DNA of 16,968 nucleotides from Erythrobacter sp. UBA3075 (lineage in GTDB: Bacteria > Pseudomonadota > Alphaproteobacteria > Sphingomonadales > Sphingomonadaceae). A model generated the notes under the pieces. The model ran no database searches and had not been told where the DNA came from. It worked only from the letters and a program-made list of their open reading frames with translations. The position numbers and the translations under genes are program-made. This document shows, piece after piece, positions 1-7,540 of this stretch. The DNA is taken from the NCBI GenBank assembly GCA_002367375.1, contig DFBR01000113.1:1-16968 (forward strand), written 5' to 3'. Every line of letters begins with the position of its first letter. Position 1 is the first letter of the stretch.

Positions 1-106
<106 letters not shown>

Positions 107-107
<1 letters not shown>

Positions 108-862
108 TGCGAATTCTCCTGACCAATGATGACGGCATCAACGCGCCCGGCCTCGCCGTGCTGGAGGCGCTCGCGGCGCAGCTGTCTGACGAGGTTTGGG
201 TGTGCGCTCCGGCGGAAGAACAATCGGGCGCTGGCCACTCGCTGACATTGCACCAGCCCGTGCGGCTGCGCGAACATGGCGAACGGCGCTTTTCTGTGAC
301 CGGCACGCCCACGGATTCGGTCAATCTTGCGCTGCGCAAGCTGTTTGCCGACAAGCGCCCCGATCTGGTGATCTCAGGCGTCAACGCGGGTGAAAACCTT
401 GGCGATGACATCACCTATTCCGGCACGATTTCGGCGGCCATGGAAGCCGCGCTGGCGGGTATTCCTGCCATCGGACTGAGCCAGGCTTTCCGCGACAATG
501 GCGCCAGCTTTTCGGCCACGACAGGCTGGGGCAAGCGGGTGCTGGAACCGCTGATCGATGTGACAATGGCAAAGCGCACGCTGGTCAACGTCAACTTCCC
601 CGCCCTGCCCGCAGACAAGGTGCGCGGCATTCGTGTAGTCCGTCAGGGCTTTCACGATTATTCTCGCGGCTCACTGGTTGAGGGCGCAGACCCGCGCGGG
701 CGGCCCTATTTCTGGTTCGGCCTGCAAGATGCCGAACACACGCTGGACCACGGCACCGATCTGGAAGCGGTGGCAGACGGCTATATCGCGGTAACGCCTC
801 TGCAACTCGATTTGACGCATCATTCGGCCATCGGCGCGCTGGCAGATCGGTTTGCCGGATGA
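107..862 (+). CDS. surE: 5'/3'-nucleotidase SurE
   Basis: This is a 251-residue protein of the SurE family, metal-dependent cytoplasmic nucleoside monophosphate phosphatases linked to stationary-phase survival. The N-terminus MRILLTNDDG carries the metal-binding pair D8-D9. S40 in EEQSGAGHS and N93 in SGVNAGENLG are the other expected metal-site residues. The TPTDSV segment around residue 67 is also typical, and the length matches the family (about 250). The start is fixed by the family N-terminus and by the one-base overlap with the serS stop. No clear Shine-Dalgarno is present, so translation is probably coupled to serS. In many proteobacteria surE is followed by pcm; here a potassium channel gene follows instead. 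Confidence 0.95.
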
Positions 863-881
863 TGGGAGGCAAGCTGACCTG

Positions 882-1961
882 ATGGCTTCGAAGGAAGACA
901 AGAAAGAGCGCGCAAGGCTGGGCAAGCGCCCCTACACTCCGCTGCGGCGGGCGGTACAGTTGCCCGTCTGGGGCGATCTGGGAATCCGCATATCGACCGC
1001 ACTTGGTCTGATCTTCATGGTCGTGATGATCCACTGGTGGGACCGTGACGGGCTGGTCGACAATCTGGACGGACACGTCAGCTTTCTCGACGTGATTTAT
1101 TTCACCATGATATCGATCACTACAACAGGGTTCGGCGATATCGCTCCGATGACCGACCGCGCCAGACTGGTGGAGGCTTTGATCGTGACGCCGGTTCGCT
1201 TTGCCGTCCTCTTTATCTTTGTGGGCACGGCCTACAATTTTCTTATCAAGCGCAGTTGGGAGAAGTGGCGCATGGCCCAGATACAGGAACAGCTGAACCA
1301 TCATGTCGTCGTTCTCGGCTTCGGTGTTTCCGGCGCGGAAGCCGTCGGCGAGCTTATCGAACGCGGGACCGATCCTGCCACCATCGTGGTGATGGACCAG
1401 GATGAAGAACGGCTCGAACAGGCCGAGGCGATGGGCTGCAACGTGATTGAGGCGGACGCCTCTCGCGATGAAAGCCTTGAATCGGTGCGAATTTCGCAGG
1501 CGCAGACTGTGCTGGTATCAGCCGGACGCGACGATGCCTCCATACTCATCGTGCTGACCGTTCGCCACCTTGCCCCCAATGTGCCCATCAGCGTGGTGGT
1601 GCGCGCTGCTGATAACGAGCTGCTGGCGCGGCAGGCGGGCGCGGACAATGTCATCAACCCGGTGCGCTTTACCGGCCTGCTCCTGGCCGGCTCTGCCCGC
1701 GGGGCGCATATCGCCGAATATATGTCCGATCTCGCCTCGGTCACCGGCCGCGTGCAGCTGGTCGAGCGCGAAGTCATGCCCGAAGAAATCGGCAAGCCGC
1801 TGAGCGAGCTGTCATCGGGCGGACGCGGCCTGCGAATCTACCGCAATGGCGCGGCCTGCGGCTTCTGGGAGCAAGAAGCCGACTGCCTGCAATCGGGCGA
1901 TGTCGTGGTCGAAATCCTGCCGTCCGAAGAAGGCGCGGCAAACGGCGAAAGCGAGGATTAG
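882..1961 (+). CDS. Two-TM potassium channel with RCK (TrkA-N) domain
   Basis: This 359-residue protein has a basic cytoplasmic N-terminus, a first membrane helix at about residues 34-53, a pore loop with the K+ selectivity filter TTTGFGD at 80-86, and a second helix at about 96-122. A Rossmann-type RCK domain follows, with LGFGVSG at 145-151 and MDQDEER as the expected acidic end of the second strand. The last 70 or so residues look like an RCK_C-like ligand-sensing module. It should form a tetrameric K+ channel gated by nucleotide or ion binding. I chose ATG 882 because GGGAGG at 864-869 lies upstream. An in-frame TTG at 852 would overlap surE and adds no family-like sequence. The stop lies six bases from the convergent next gene, with no terminator between them. 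Confidence 0.9.
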   Translation: MASKEDKKERARLGKRPYTPLRRAVQLPVWGDLGIRISTALGLIFMVVMIHWWDRDGLVDNLDGHVSFLDVIYFTMISITTTGFGDIAPMTDRARLVEALIVTPVRFAVLFIFVGTAYNFLIKRSWEKWRMAQIQEQLNHHVVVLGFGVSGAEAVGELIERGTDPATIVVMDQDEERLEQAEAMGCNVIEADASRDESLESVRISQAQTVLVSAGRDDASILIVLTVRHLAPNVPISVVVRAADNELLARQAGADNVINPVRFTGLLLAGSARGAHIAEYMSDLASVTGRVQLVEREVMPEEIGKPLSELSSGGRGLRIYRNGAACGFWEQEADCLQSGDVVVEILPSEEGAANGESED

Positions 1962-1967
1962 CTCGCC

Positions 1968-2378
1968 CTAGCCCAGCCACGCATGGACAGCGCCCATGGC
2001 GATGTAGAACAGCAACCAGTACCCGGCATCGATGAAGAACAGTGCCTTGCTCTTCTGACTGAACAGATAATTGGTGCCAATGGCCGGGACAATAAAGCCC
2101 AGCGCCACGCCAAAGCTCGTCATCACCTTGACCGCGAAGGACAGGTCTTGCGCATAGCTTGAGAAGGTGTGCGCCATGGTCCAGCTGGCCAGCAAGGAAA
2201 AGGCGAACGCACCGCCAAAGATCAGACCCATGCTGCCTTGTTTGATCTGTTCTTCGGTCAGGCCGACCGCGCCCATCCACTTTTTGCCCATGACCGGGCC
2301 ATACCAAATTCCGCCGACCATAAAGCCAGCCAGCGCGCCGAGAACCACGGCCATCCAGTTCACTTCCAGCAAGTTCAT
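1968..2378 (-). CDS. DUF1761-family small membrane protein
   Basis: This is a 136-residue, strongly hydrophobic protein with four likely membrane helices at about residues 7-27, 52-72, 82-105 and 112-134. The start MNLLEVNWMAV, the GGIWYGP turn after the first helix and the GYWLLFYIAMG segment near the end fit the DUF1761 family. That family is widespread and its function is unknown. A good Shine-Dalgarno (GGAGGGG, complement of the CCCCTCC at 2386-2392) lies just upstream of the ATG. The gene is transcribed toward the potassium channel gene and away from rimO. No function can be read from the sequence beyond membrane location. Confidence 0.82.
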   Translation of the reverse strand: MNLLEVNWMAVVLGALAGFMVGGIWYGPVMGKKWMGAVGLTEEQIKQGSMGLIFGGAFAFSLLASWTMAHTFSSYAQDLSFAVKVMTSFGVALGFIVPAIGTNYLFSQKSKALFFIDAGYWLLFYIAMGAVHAWLG

Positions 2379-2451
2379 TTCTCTTCCCCTCCAATCGCCC
2401 CGGCCATACCCCTAGCCCAGCAGGCCGCCGAGGTGTAGGGGGCCGGGCATT
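2379..2451. promoter_or_regulatory. Divergent intergenic region with imperfect inverted repeat over the rimO RBS
   Basis: These 73 bases separate the divergent DUF1761 and rimO starts and must hold or sit near both promoters. I cannot pick confident -35/-10 boxes. The segment 2397-2414 (GCCCCGGCC, ATA, CCCCTA) is imperfectly complementary to 2436-2448 (TAGGGGGCCGGGC). The right arm includes the only plausible rimO Shine-Dalgarno, AGGGGG at 2437-2442, nine bases before the ATG. Confidence 0.35.
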
Positions 2452-3828
2452 ATGGCAACGCAGATACAAGATCAGAAGAAAGTCGGCATGGTCAGCCTCG
2501 GCTGTCCCAAGGCGCTGGTGGACTCCGAACGCATCCTCACCAGATTGCGCGCCGATGGCTACGCGATGAGCCCGGATTACGCCGGAGCCGATGTGGTGCT
2601 GGTCAACACTTGCGGCTTTCTCGATTCCGCCAAGGAAGAGAGCTTGGAAGCCATTGGCGAAGCGATTGCCGAAAATGGCCGCGTTATCGTGACCGGCTGC
2701 ATGGGCGAAGAGGCCGACACCATCCGCGCGCGCTTCCCGCAGGTCCTCGCGATCACCGGCGCGCACCAATATGAGGATGTGGTCGAGGCAGTCCACGAAG
2801 CCGCGCCGCCGAGCCAGGGTCCCTACATCGACCTCGTCCCGCAGCCCGATGATGCCACGGTCAAGCTGACCCCGCGCCATTACAGCTATTTGAAAATTTC
2901 TGAAGGCTGCAATCACTCCTGCGCCTTCTGCATCATTCCGCAACTTCGCGGAAAACTCGCCAGCCGCCGGATCGATGCGGTTCTGCGCGAGGCGGAAAAG
3001 CTGGTCGCGGCGGGCACGAAGGAATTGCTGGTCATCAGCCAGGACACTTCGGCTTATGGTGTGGATACGCGCCATGAAACGAAGCCGTGGAAGGGCCGGG
3101 AGCCGCGCGCCCATATGACCGATTTGGCCCGCGAACTGGGCCAGCTTCGCACCGCAGAAGGCGTCGCGCCGTGGGTGCGGCTGCACTATGTTTACCCCTA
3201 TCCGCATGTCGATGCGGTGATCCCGCTGATGGCGGAAGGGCTACTCACCCCATATCTCGACATCCCGTTCCAGCACGCCGCGCCGAAGGTGCTGAAGGCC
3301 ATGCGCCGCCCGGCGAATGAGGCGAAAGTGCTCGAGCGCATCAAGAGCTGGCGCGAAATTGCCCCCGATCTCACCATCCGTTCCAGCTTCGTGGTCGGCT
3401 TCCCCGGCGAGACCGAGGACGACTTTAAGTACTTGCTCGACTGGCTTGAAGAAGCGCAACTCGACCGTGTGGGAGGCTTCCGCTTTGAACCTGTTGAAGG
3501 CGCGCGGGCGAATGAATTGCCGAACCCAGTCCCCGAAGAGGTGAAGGAAGAGCGGTTCGCAAAACTGATGGAAGTCACTGCGCGCATCTCAACTGCCAAG
3601 CTCGCTGCCAAAGTGGGCCGCATTCTGCCCGTCATCATCGATGAAGTTGGCGAGCCGGATGAAGACGGCGATATCGGCGCGACCGGCCGCTCACAGGCTG
3701 ATGCTCCTGAAATCGATGGCGCAGTGTATTTGCGCAACGTTTCCGACACGCTGGCGGCTGGCGATATCGTGCAGGTCGAAGTCGAAGACGCCGACGCGCA
3801 TGACCTCTTCGGAGTGATCTCCGGCTGA
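2452..3828 (+). CDS. rimO: Ribosomal protein S12 methylthiotransferase RimO
   Basis: This 458-residue radical-SAM enzyme methylthiolates the conserved aspartate of ribosomal protein S12. The N-terminal MTTase domain shows its three cluster cysteines: C18 in SLGCPK, C54 in NTCGF and C83 in TGCMG. The radical-SAM motif is CNHSCAFC at 153-160, followed by IIPQLRG. The early [12 protein letters not shown] segment is characteristic of RimO and separates it from MiaB. A C-terminal TRAM-like domain covers roughly the last 75 residues and ends with DLFGVISG. The length is normal and all cluster ligands are present. The ATG is supported by AGGGGG nine bases upstream. The gene stands alone on the + strand and is closed by a strong hairpin terminator. 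Confidence 0.95.
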   Translation: MATQIQDQKKVGMVSLGCPKALVDSERILTRLRADGYAMSPDYAGADVVLVNTCGFLDSAKEESLEAIGEAIAENGRVIVTGCMGEEADTIRARFPQVLAITGAHQYEDVVEAVHEAAPPSQGPYIDLVPQPDDATVKLTPRHYSYLKISEGCNHSCAFCIIPQLRGKLASRRIDAVLREAEKLVAAGTKELLVISQDTSAYGVDTRHETKPWKGREPRAHMTDLARELGQLRTAEGVAPWVRLHYVYPYPHVDAVIPLMAEGLLTPYLDIPFQHAAPKVLKAMRRPANEAKVLERIKSWREIAPDLTIRSSFVVGFPGETEDDFKYLLDWLEEAQLDRVGGFRFEPVEGARANELPNPVPEEVKEERFAKLMEVTARISTAKLAAKVGRILPVIIDEVGEPDEDGDIGATGRSQADAPEIDGAVYLRNVSDTLAAGDIVQVEVEDADAHDLFGVISG

Positions 3829-3854
3829 ACGCTTCGCCGTAAATGATGCACATT

Positions 3855-3872
3855 TGGAGCACATGGAGCACA
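3855..3872 (+). repeat. Perfect tandem duplication of a 9-mer
   Basis: TGGAGCACA occurs twice head to tail (3855-3863 and 3864-3872) in the spacer after rimO. It may be a chance or slippage duplication; no function is apparent. Confidence 0.5.
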
Positions 3873-3884
3873 GTCTTGATGCGA

Positions 3885-3920
3885 AAAAGCTGCGAGCCCG
3901 CACGCGGCCTCGCAGCTTTT
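3885..3920. terminator. Bidirectional intrinsic terminator between rimO and the amidohydrolase pair
   Basis: AAAAGCTGCGAG (3885-3896) and CTCGCAGCTTTT (3909-3920) form a perfect 12-bp stem with a 12-base loop. An A-run leads and a T-run closes the stem, so it reads as a hairpin with a U-tract from either strand. It sits between the 3' ends of rimO (+) and the minus-strand amidohydrolase operon, where a shared terminator is expected. Confidence 0.8.
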
Positions 3921-4008
3921 CCAAAGCACTGATTTTTCGAGACTTTCCATGCAGCCGCGATGGCGCACATGGACATATGTAGGAAAGCGCGGGGCTTACC
4001 GCACCGCC

Positions 4009-5205
4009 CTACCTGCTTACCCTGCTCACCACTTCGCCTTCGATCACCACGCCGGTCACATGGCTGGTATATTCGAACGGATCACCGTCGAACATCGCCA
4101 CATCACCGTGCTTGCCAACTTCGAGGCTGCCGACCCGCTCGTCCATGCCGATGATGCGCGCGGCATCGATGGTAATGCTGGCCAGCGCATCTTCCGGCGC
4201 AAGACCGTTGCCCGCCGCAAAGCCCGCTTCCCACAAGACCACGCGCGTTTTGGGCACATAGGCCTCGTATCCCGATTGCAGGGCGAAGGGGATGCCCGCT
4301 TCGGCCAACACGGCGCCTGTGGTGAAGGCGGCGTTTTCCAGCTCGCCCTCATTGCGCGCCATGGTGGGGTGAAGGATCACCGAAACGCCTGCTTCGCGCA
4401 GCTCATCCAGCATCATATGCGCATCGGCTGCCCCGTCGAGCACCACGGTGATGCCGAACTCCTCTGCCAGCCGCAGCGCGCTTTGCATGTCCTGCATCCG
4501 GTTGGCGGTTATCATCAGCGGCGTTTCGCCATTAATGACCGAGACAAATGCCTCCCGCTCCAGATCGCGGTCACCCTCGCCATCACCGCCCTGCGCGCCG
4601 ATCAAGGCCTGACGCAGCATCGACATCTGCTTGGCGCGCGTGCCGGGAGAACTGTCCCGGTCCAGTGCCCATGCGCCCAGATTGGCAGCGATCATGGTGC
4701 CATCTTCGACCAGAGCTTCATCAACCGTGTTGCCGGTTGTTTTCACTACCATCGTCTGCCCGGACACAAGCGCGCCGGGGCCGTGGCCCGTGTGAAGCGT
4801 GGTCACACCCAGCTCGCGCACCCATTGCACCAGCCGGTCATGCGGATTGTAGGCGTCGATAGCGCGCAAGTGAGGCTGCACCGGATCGCTGTCATCGAGC
4901 TGGTCCTGATCGTCGCTCTGATTGAGATAGCCCGTCAGCCCAACGGTCGAATGCGCATCGACAAGACCGGGAGTGACGATCGGTGCTTCGAGCACTTCCA
5001 TGCCCTGCGGAATGGCGATGTCTGCAGCGGGGCCGACTGCGGTGATGCGGCCATCCTCGATCACGACAACACCGTCTGCGATCATGCCCTGCGGGCCCAT
5101 GGTCCAAACCTGCTCGCCGCGCACAGCGACATCCTGCGCCATTGCGGTGGTGGAGAGGAGAGCGGCCGCAAAAGCGCCAGCGAAAGTCTTTGCCAAAGCG
5201 TTCAT
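4009..5205 (-). CDS. Secreted amidohydrolase-like protein lacking metal ligands (probable pseudoenzyme)
   Basis: This 398-residue protein starts with a signal peptide (MNALAKTF, a hydrophobic run, then TTAMAQ at 19-24). It is therefore predicted to be periplasmic. The fold is that of COG1228-type amidohydrolases: a small N-terminal strand region, TPGLVDAH at 78-85, and the C-terminal signature VGSLEVGKHGDVAMFDGDP. The key metal residues are mostly gone. The HxH motif reads HST (H85, T87). The positions aligned to FHTH, IQHG and SDD of the upstream paralogue read ITAN, LDGA and QSG. Hydrolysis by the usual mechanism is thus unlikely. The start overlaps the upstream stop as ATGA, with GGAGG nearby. 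The protein probably partners the upstream enzyme; that is inference. Confidence 0.85.
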   Translation of the reverse strand: MNALAKTFAGAFAAALLSTTAMAQDVAVRGEQVWTMGPQGMIADGVVVIEDGRITAVGPAADIAIPQGMEVLEAPIVTPGLVDAHSTVGLTGYLNQSDDQDQLDDSDPVQPHLRAIDAYNPHDRLVQWVRELGVTTLHTGHGPGALVSGQTMVVKTTGNTVDEALVEDGTMIAANLGAWALDRDSSPGTRAKQMSMLRQALIGAQGGDGEGDRDLEREAFVSVINGETPLMITANRMQDMQSALRLAEEFGITVVLDGAADAHMMLDELREAGVSVILHPTMARNEGELENAAFTTGAVLAEAGIPFALQSGYEAYVPKTRVVLWEAGFAAGNGLAPEDALASITIDAARIIGMDERVGSLEVGKHGDVAMFDGDPFEYTSHVTGVVIEGEVVSRVSR

Positions 5206-6530
5206 TGCGTGTCCTCCAGCATATGTGCCTCACGTTCGAGGACGTGGGTGTTCGTCTGCGGATTGCCCGCGCCTGCGCCGCCAGTGGCCTGCAACAAATC
5301 TTCCGGATTATCGCGACCGAACAATTGCTCGCCCAGCACCCATGTTTCTTCAACATCGGTGTAAACACTTAAGGGATCGCCATCGAGGATGAGAAAATCG
5401 GCAAATTTGCCCGGCTCCAGACTGCCGACGCGGTCCTCCAAGCCCAGCTGCACCGCGCCATTGATGGTGAGCGCGCGCAAGGCTCCGTCCCGGCTCATCC
5501 CGCCGCGCACGGCCATGCCTGCATGGCGAAACATCAACCGGCTATCGATGATATTGTCGTCCGAATGGAGCGAGACGAACACGCCCGCCTGTTCCAGCGT
5601 GGCGGCGGTTTCCAGATTGGCTTCCATCGCCTCCAGCTTGCCGCCGGGGCTGTCTATCAGAATGGCGGAGACAGGCACGCCCGCCGCCGCAATCTCGCTG
5701 GCAACACGGCCGCTTTCCATGCCGTGCTGGATCAGCATGTCGAAATCGAATTCTTCGCGCAGCCGCAGCGCGGTCATAATGTCGTCACTACGGTGGGTGT
5801 GGAAGTGGACCAGCCGCTCCCCGTCCAGCACTTCGCACATGGCATCCATGCCGATGTCGCGTGGGCTACGCTCGCCCTCCTCGTCTTCGGCACAATACTC
5901 CTGCGCAGCGATGAAGTGGCTGCGCACCATTGCGGCAGAGCGTGCACGGGTGCCGGGGAAGCCCGGTGTTTCACGAATGGGATTGGTCCCATTCGCCATC
6001 TTCATGCCGCCCATAATGCTGCCGTCATCGGACAAATGCGCCATCGCCTCGATCGAATTGCCGTCTGTCAGATGCATGTAGAACGTCTGCCCGCTCATCA
6101 GCCAGCCGCTGCCGGGCATGATATTGGCGGTGGTAACGCCGCCCGAACGCGCGCGGGCGATTGAGCTGTCGCGCACATTGATACTGTCGAGCGCGCGCAC
6201 ATCGGGCTGGATCGCCGCAGAGCTGTCCGCGCCCGAAACCTGTCCGATATGCGAATGGGTGTCGACGATGCCGGGCATGATGACGAGGCCGGTCGCATCG
6301 CGCATTTCCGCGCCATCGGGGATAGCAGTCTCCGCGCCTCCTACTGCGACGATGCGTCCCTGATGCACGACCAGCGTGCCGCCTTCGATCGTACCAGTGC
6401 CGCTGGTGCCGCCCATCGTGTGAATGGTCGCCCCGATAAAGGCGACAGGCGCGTCCTGCGCTGCGGCCTGCCCGCCAATTGCGGTGCAAAGCGCGCTCGC
6501 GCCGAGCGCCGCTGCTTTCATCATATGCAT
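5202..6530 (-). CDS. Secreted metal-dependent amidohydrolase (imidazolonepropionase-like)
   Basis: This is a 442-residue protein with a signal peptide (cleavage likely after AAA at 22-24). The metal-dependent hydrolase core is intact: PGIVDTHSH with H92 and H94, then VHFHTHR, MLIQHGMES and LHSDDN, which supply the remaining His and Asp ligands. The C-terminal VGSLEPGKFADFLILDGDP strand motif is standard for the COG1228/PF01979 group. Family members include dipeptidases and imidazolonepropionases; the substrate here cannot be read from sequence. I chose ATG 6530 because GAAGAAGG lies upstream with about nine bases spacing; ATGs at 6524 and 6521 are alternatives. An upstream TTG would add residues unlike the family and hide the signal peptide. 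About 35 residues extend past the usual C-terminus. It is coupled to the next gene by ATGA. Confidence 0.88.
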   Translation of the reverse strand: MHMMKAAALGASALCTAIGGQAAAQDAPVAFIGATIHTMGGTSGTGTIEGGTLVVHQGRIVAVGGAETAIPDGAEMRDATGLVIMPGIVDTHSHIGQVSGADSSAAIQPDVRALDSINVRDSSIARARSGGVTTANIMPGSGWLMSGQTFYMHLTDGNSIEAMAHLSDDGSIMGGMKMANGTNPIRETPGFPGTRARSAAMVRSHFIAAQEYCAEDEEGERSPRDIGMDAMCEVLDGERLVHFHTHRSDDIMTALRLREEFDFDMLIQHGMESGRVASEIAAAGVPVSAILIDSPGGKLEAMEANLETAATLEQAGVFVSLHSDDNIIDSRLMFRHAGMAVRGGMSRDGALRALTINGAVQLGLEDRVGSLEPGKFADFLILDGDPLSVYTDVEETWVLGEQLFGRDNPEDLLQATGGAGAGNPQTNTHVLEREAHMLEDTQ

Positions 6531-6637
6531 AAGGGTGTCCCTTCTTCCCGTTACGGTGAAGACTAGTTGAGACGCCCGCGCGTGCAAGCCCATTTCACAC
6601 TGGCGAAACGCTCCGCTTTGGCGCACGTTGTTTGCCA
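6531..6637. promoter_or_regulatory. Divergent intergenic region between amidohydrolase operon and transglutaminase-like gene
   Basis: The 107 bases between two divergent starts must contain the promoters for both. On the minus strand TTGCAC (6587-6582) and TAGTCT (6565-6560) are spaced like -35/-10 boxes but match consensus weakly. The right half, next to the + strand ATG, has no Shine-Dalgarno, so that gene may be leaderless or weakly translated. Confidence 0.3.
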
Positions 6638-7438
6638 ATGCCCATAGACATCAAAACCAGCTTCGCGTTTCATCTCGACCAGCCGACCGATCTGCTGTTG
6701 CAGTTTCAGGCCGCCGCGATTCCGGAACAGCGTATTATCGAAACCGACACATGGCTTACCAAGGCCGCGCACATCGCCAATGTGCCCGCGCAAGGCGGTA
6801 TCGGCGAGCGCATCTGGGTGCGCGCCGAGGGGGCGTATAAGGTTGATTACACGGCCAAGGTCGATGTGCAGCGCAAGGTGGCCGAGGTCAGCCAGCTCAC
6901 CGCTCTGAACCCGCATAATCTGCCGGGCGAGGTCGTCGAATACGTATTCGATTCGCGGTATTGTCAGGCTGATCGTATGCACACCTTCGTGGAAGATCGG
7001 TTCGGCAAATATGAAGGCGGCGCGAAGATCGCTGCCATGCGTGACTGGATCGCGGACAATTTTTCCTATGCGCCCGGCGCTTCGGACGCGACCACAACGG
7101 CGCTCGATACATTCGTGGAACGGCGCGGCATTTGCCGGGATTACGCGCATGTGATGATCTGTTTTGCCCGCGCTTCAACCATCCCGGCGCGCTATGTCAG
7201 CTGCTATGCCCCGGGCGTCAATCCACCCGATTTTCATGCTGTGGCAGAGGTCTTTCTGGCCGATCCGGATGCTCCGGGGGCAGGATCATGGCAGATCATC
7301 GATCCCACCGGCATGGCAGACCCGGCAAAGACCGTGAAAATCGGCATTGGCCGCGATGCTGCTGATGTCAGTTTCCTGACCACATTTGGCATATGTGATT
7401 TTCAGAACAGTGCGGTCGAAGTGTCCGAAGTGGCGTGA
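6638..7438 (+). CDS. Transglutaminase-like cysteine protease family protein
   Basis: This 266-residue cytoplasmic protein has no signal peptide. An N-terminal beta-rich domain of about 100 residues precedes a transglutaminase-core domain. The catalytic triad is visible: C166 in GICRDYAHV, H200 in PDFHAVAEV and D222 in IIDPTG. This is the layout of the bacterial COG1305 group, mostly putative peptidases or amidases of unknown substrate. I chose ATG 6638 over the in-frame TTG 6632. Neither has a Shine-Dalgarno. The gene sits alone between a divergent amidohydrolase operon and the zwf operon, with a 102-base gap to zwf, so its functional partner is not evident. Confidence 0.87.
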   Translation: MPIDIKTSFAFHLDQPTDLLLQFQAAAIPEQRIIETDTWLTKAAHIANVPAQGGIGERIWVRAEGAYKVDYTAKVDVQRKVAEVSQLTALNPHNLPGEVVEYVFDSRYCQADRMHTFVEDRFGKYEGGAKIAAMRDWIADNFSYAPGASDATTTALDTFVERRGICRDYAHVMICFARASTIPARYVSCYAPGVNPPDFHAVAEVFLADPDAPGAGSWQIIDPTGMADPAKTVKIGIGRDAADVSFLTTFGICDFQNSAVEVSEVA

Positions 7439-7540
7439 GCAGGTCAACAAACGACGGGGCTGTGCAATCGGCAGGGTTGAGTTGCACTGCACCGGCTTGC
7501 AGGGCAGTCTCCGCCAGCGTTTTAGGAGTTTGAAACGGCG
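7439..7540 (+). promoter_or_regulatory. Leader region upstream of the zwf operon
   Basis: This 102-base gap should carry the promoter of the zwf-edd-glk-eda-ppc operon, though I cannot assign boxes with confidence. It contains TTGCACTGCACC with a small TGCA-C-TGCA palindrome near 7480-7490, and AGGAG at 7524-7528, which is the zwf Shine-Dalgarno with a rather long 12-base spacer. No terminator hairpin for the preceding gene is visible, so read-through is possible. Confidence 0.3.

Noticed and set aside
852..881. TTG start giving a 10-residue longer potassium channel
   Set aside because: It would begin inside surE. ATG 882 has an upstream GGGAGG and gives a sensible N-terminus.
1951..1966. 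Small GCGAG/CTCGC hairpin at the channel stop codon
   Set aside because: It has only five base pairs with no U-tract, so it cannot be supported as a terminator.
1774..3207. 477-codon minus-strand frame spanning the channel, DUF1761 and rimO
   Set aside because: It runs through parts of three better supported genes and has an Arg-rich shadow composition.
3949..5364. 471-codon + strand open frame across the amidohydrolase pair
   Set aside because: It is antisense to a gene with signal peptide and amidohydrolase motifs. The translation is His/Arg-rich with no recognisable domain and no Shine-Dalgarno.
7480..7490. TGCA-C-TGCA palindrome upstream of zwf as a regulator operator
   Set aside because: It is too short and unlike a known operator that I could name; chance is a sufficient explanation.
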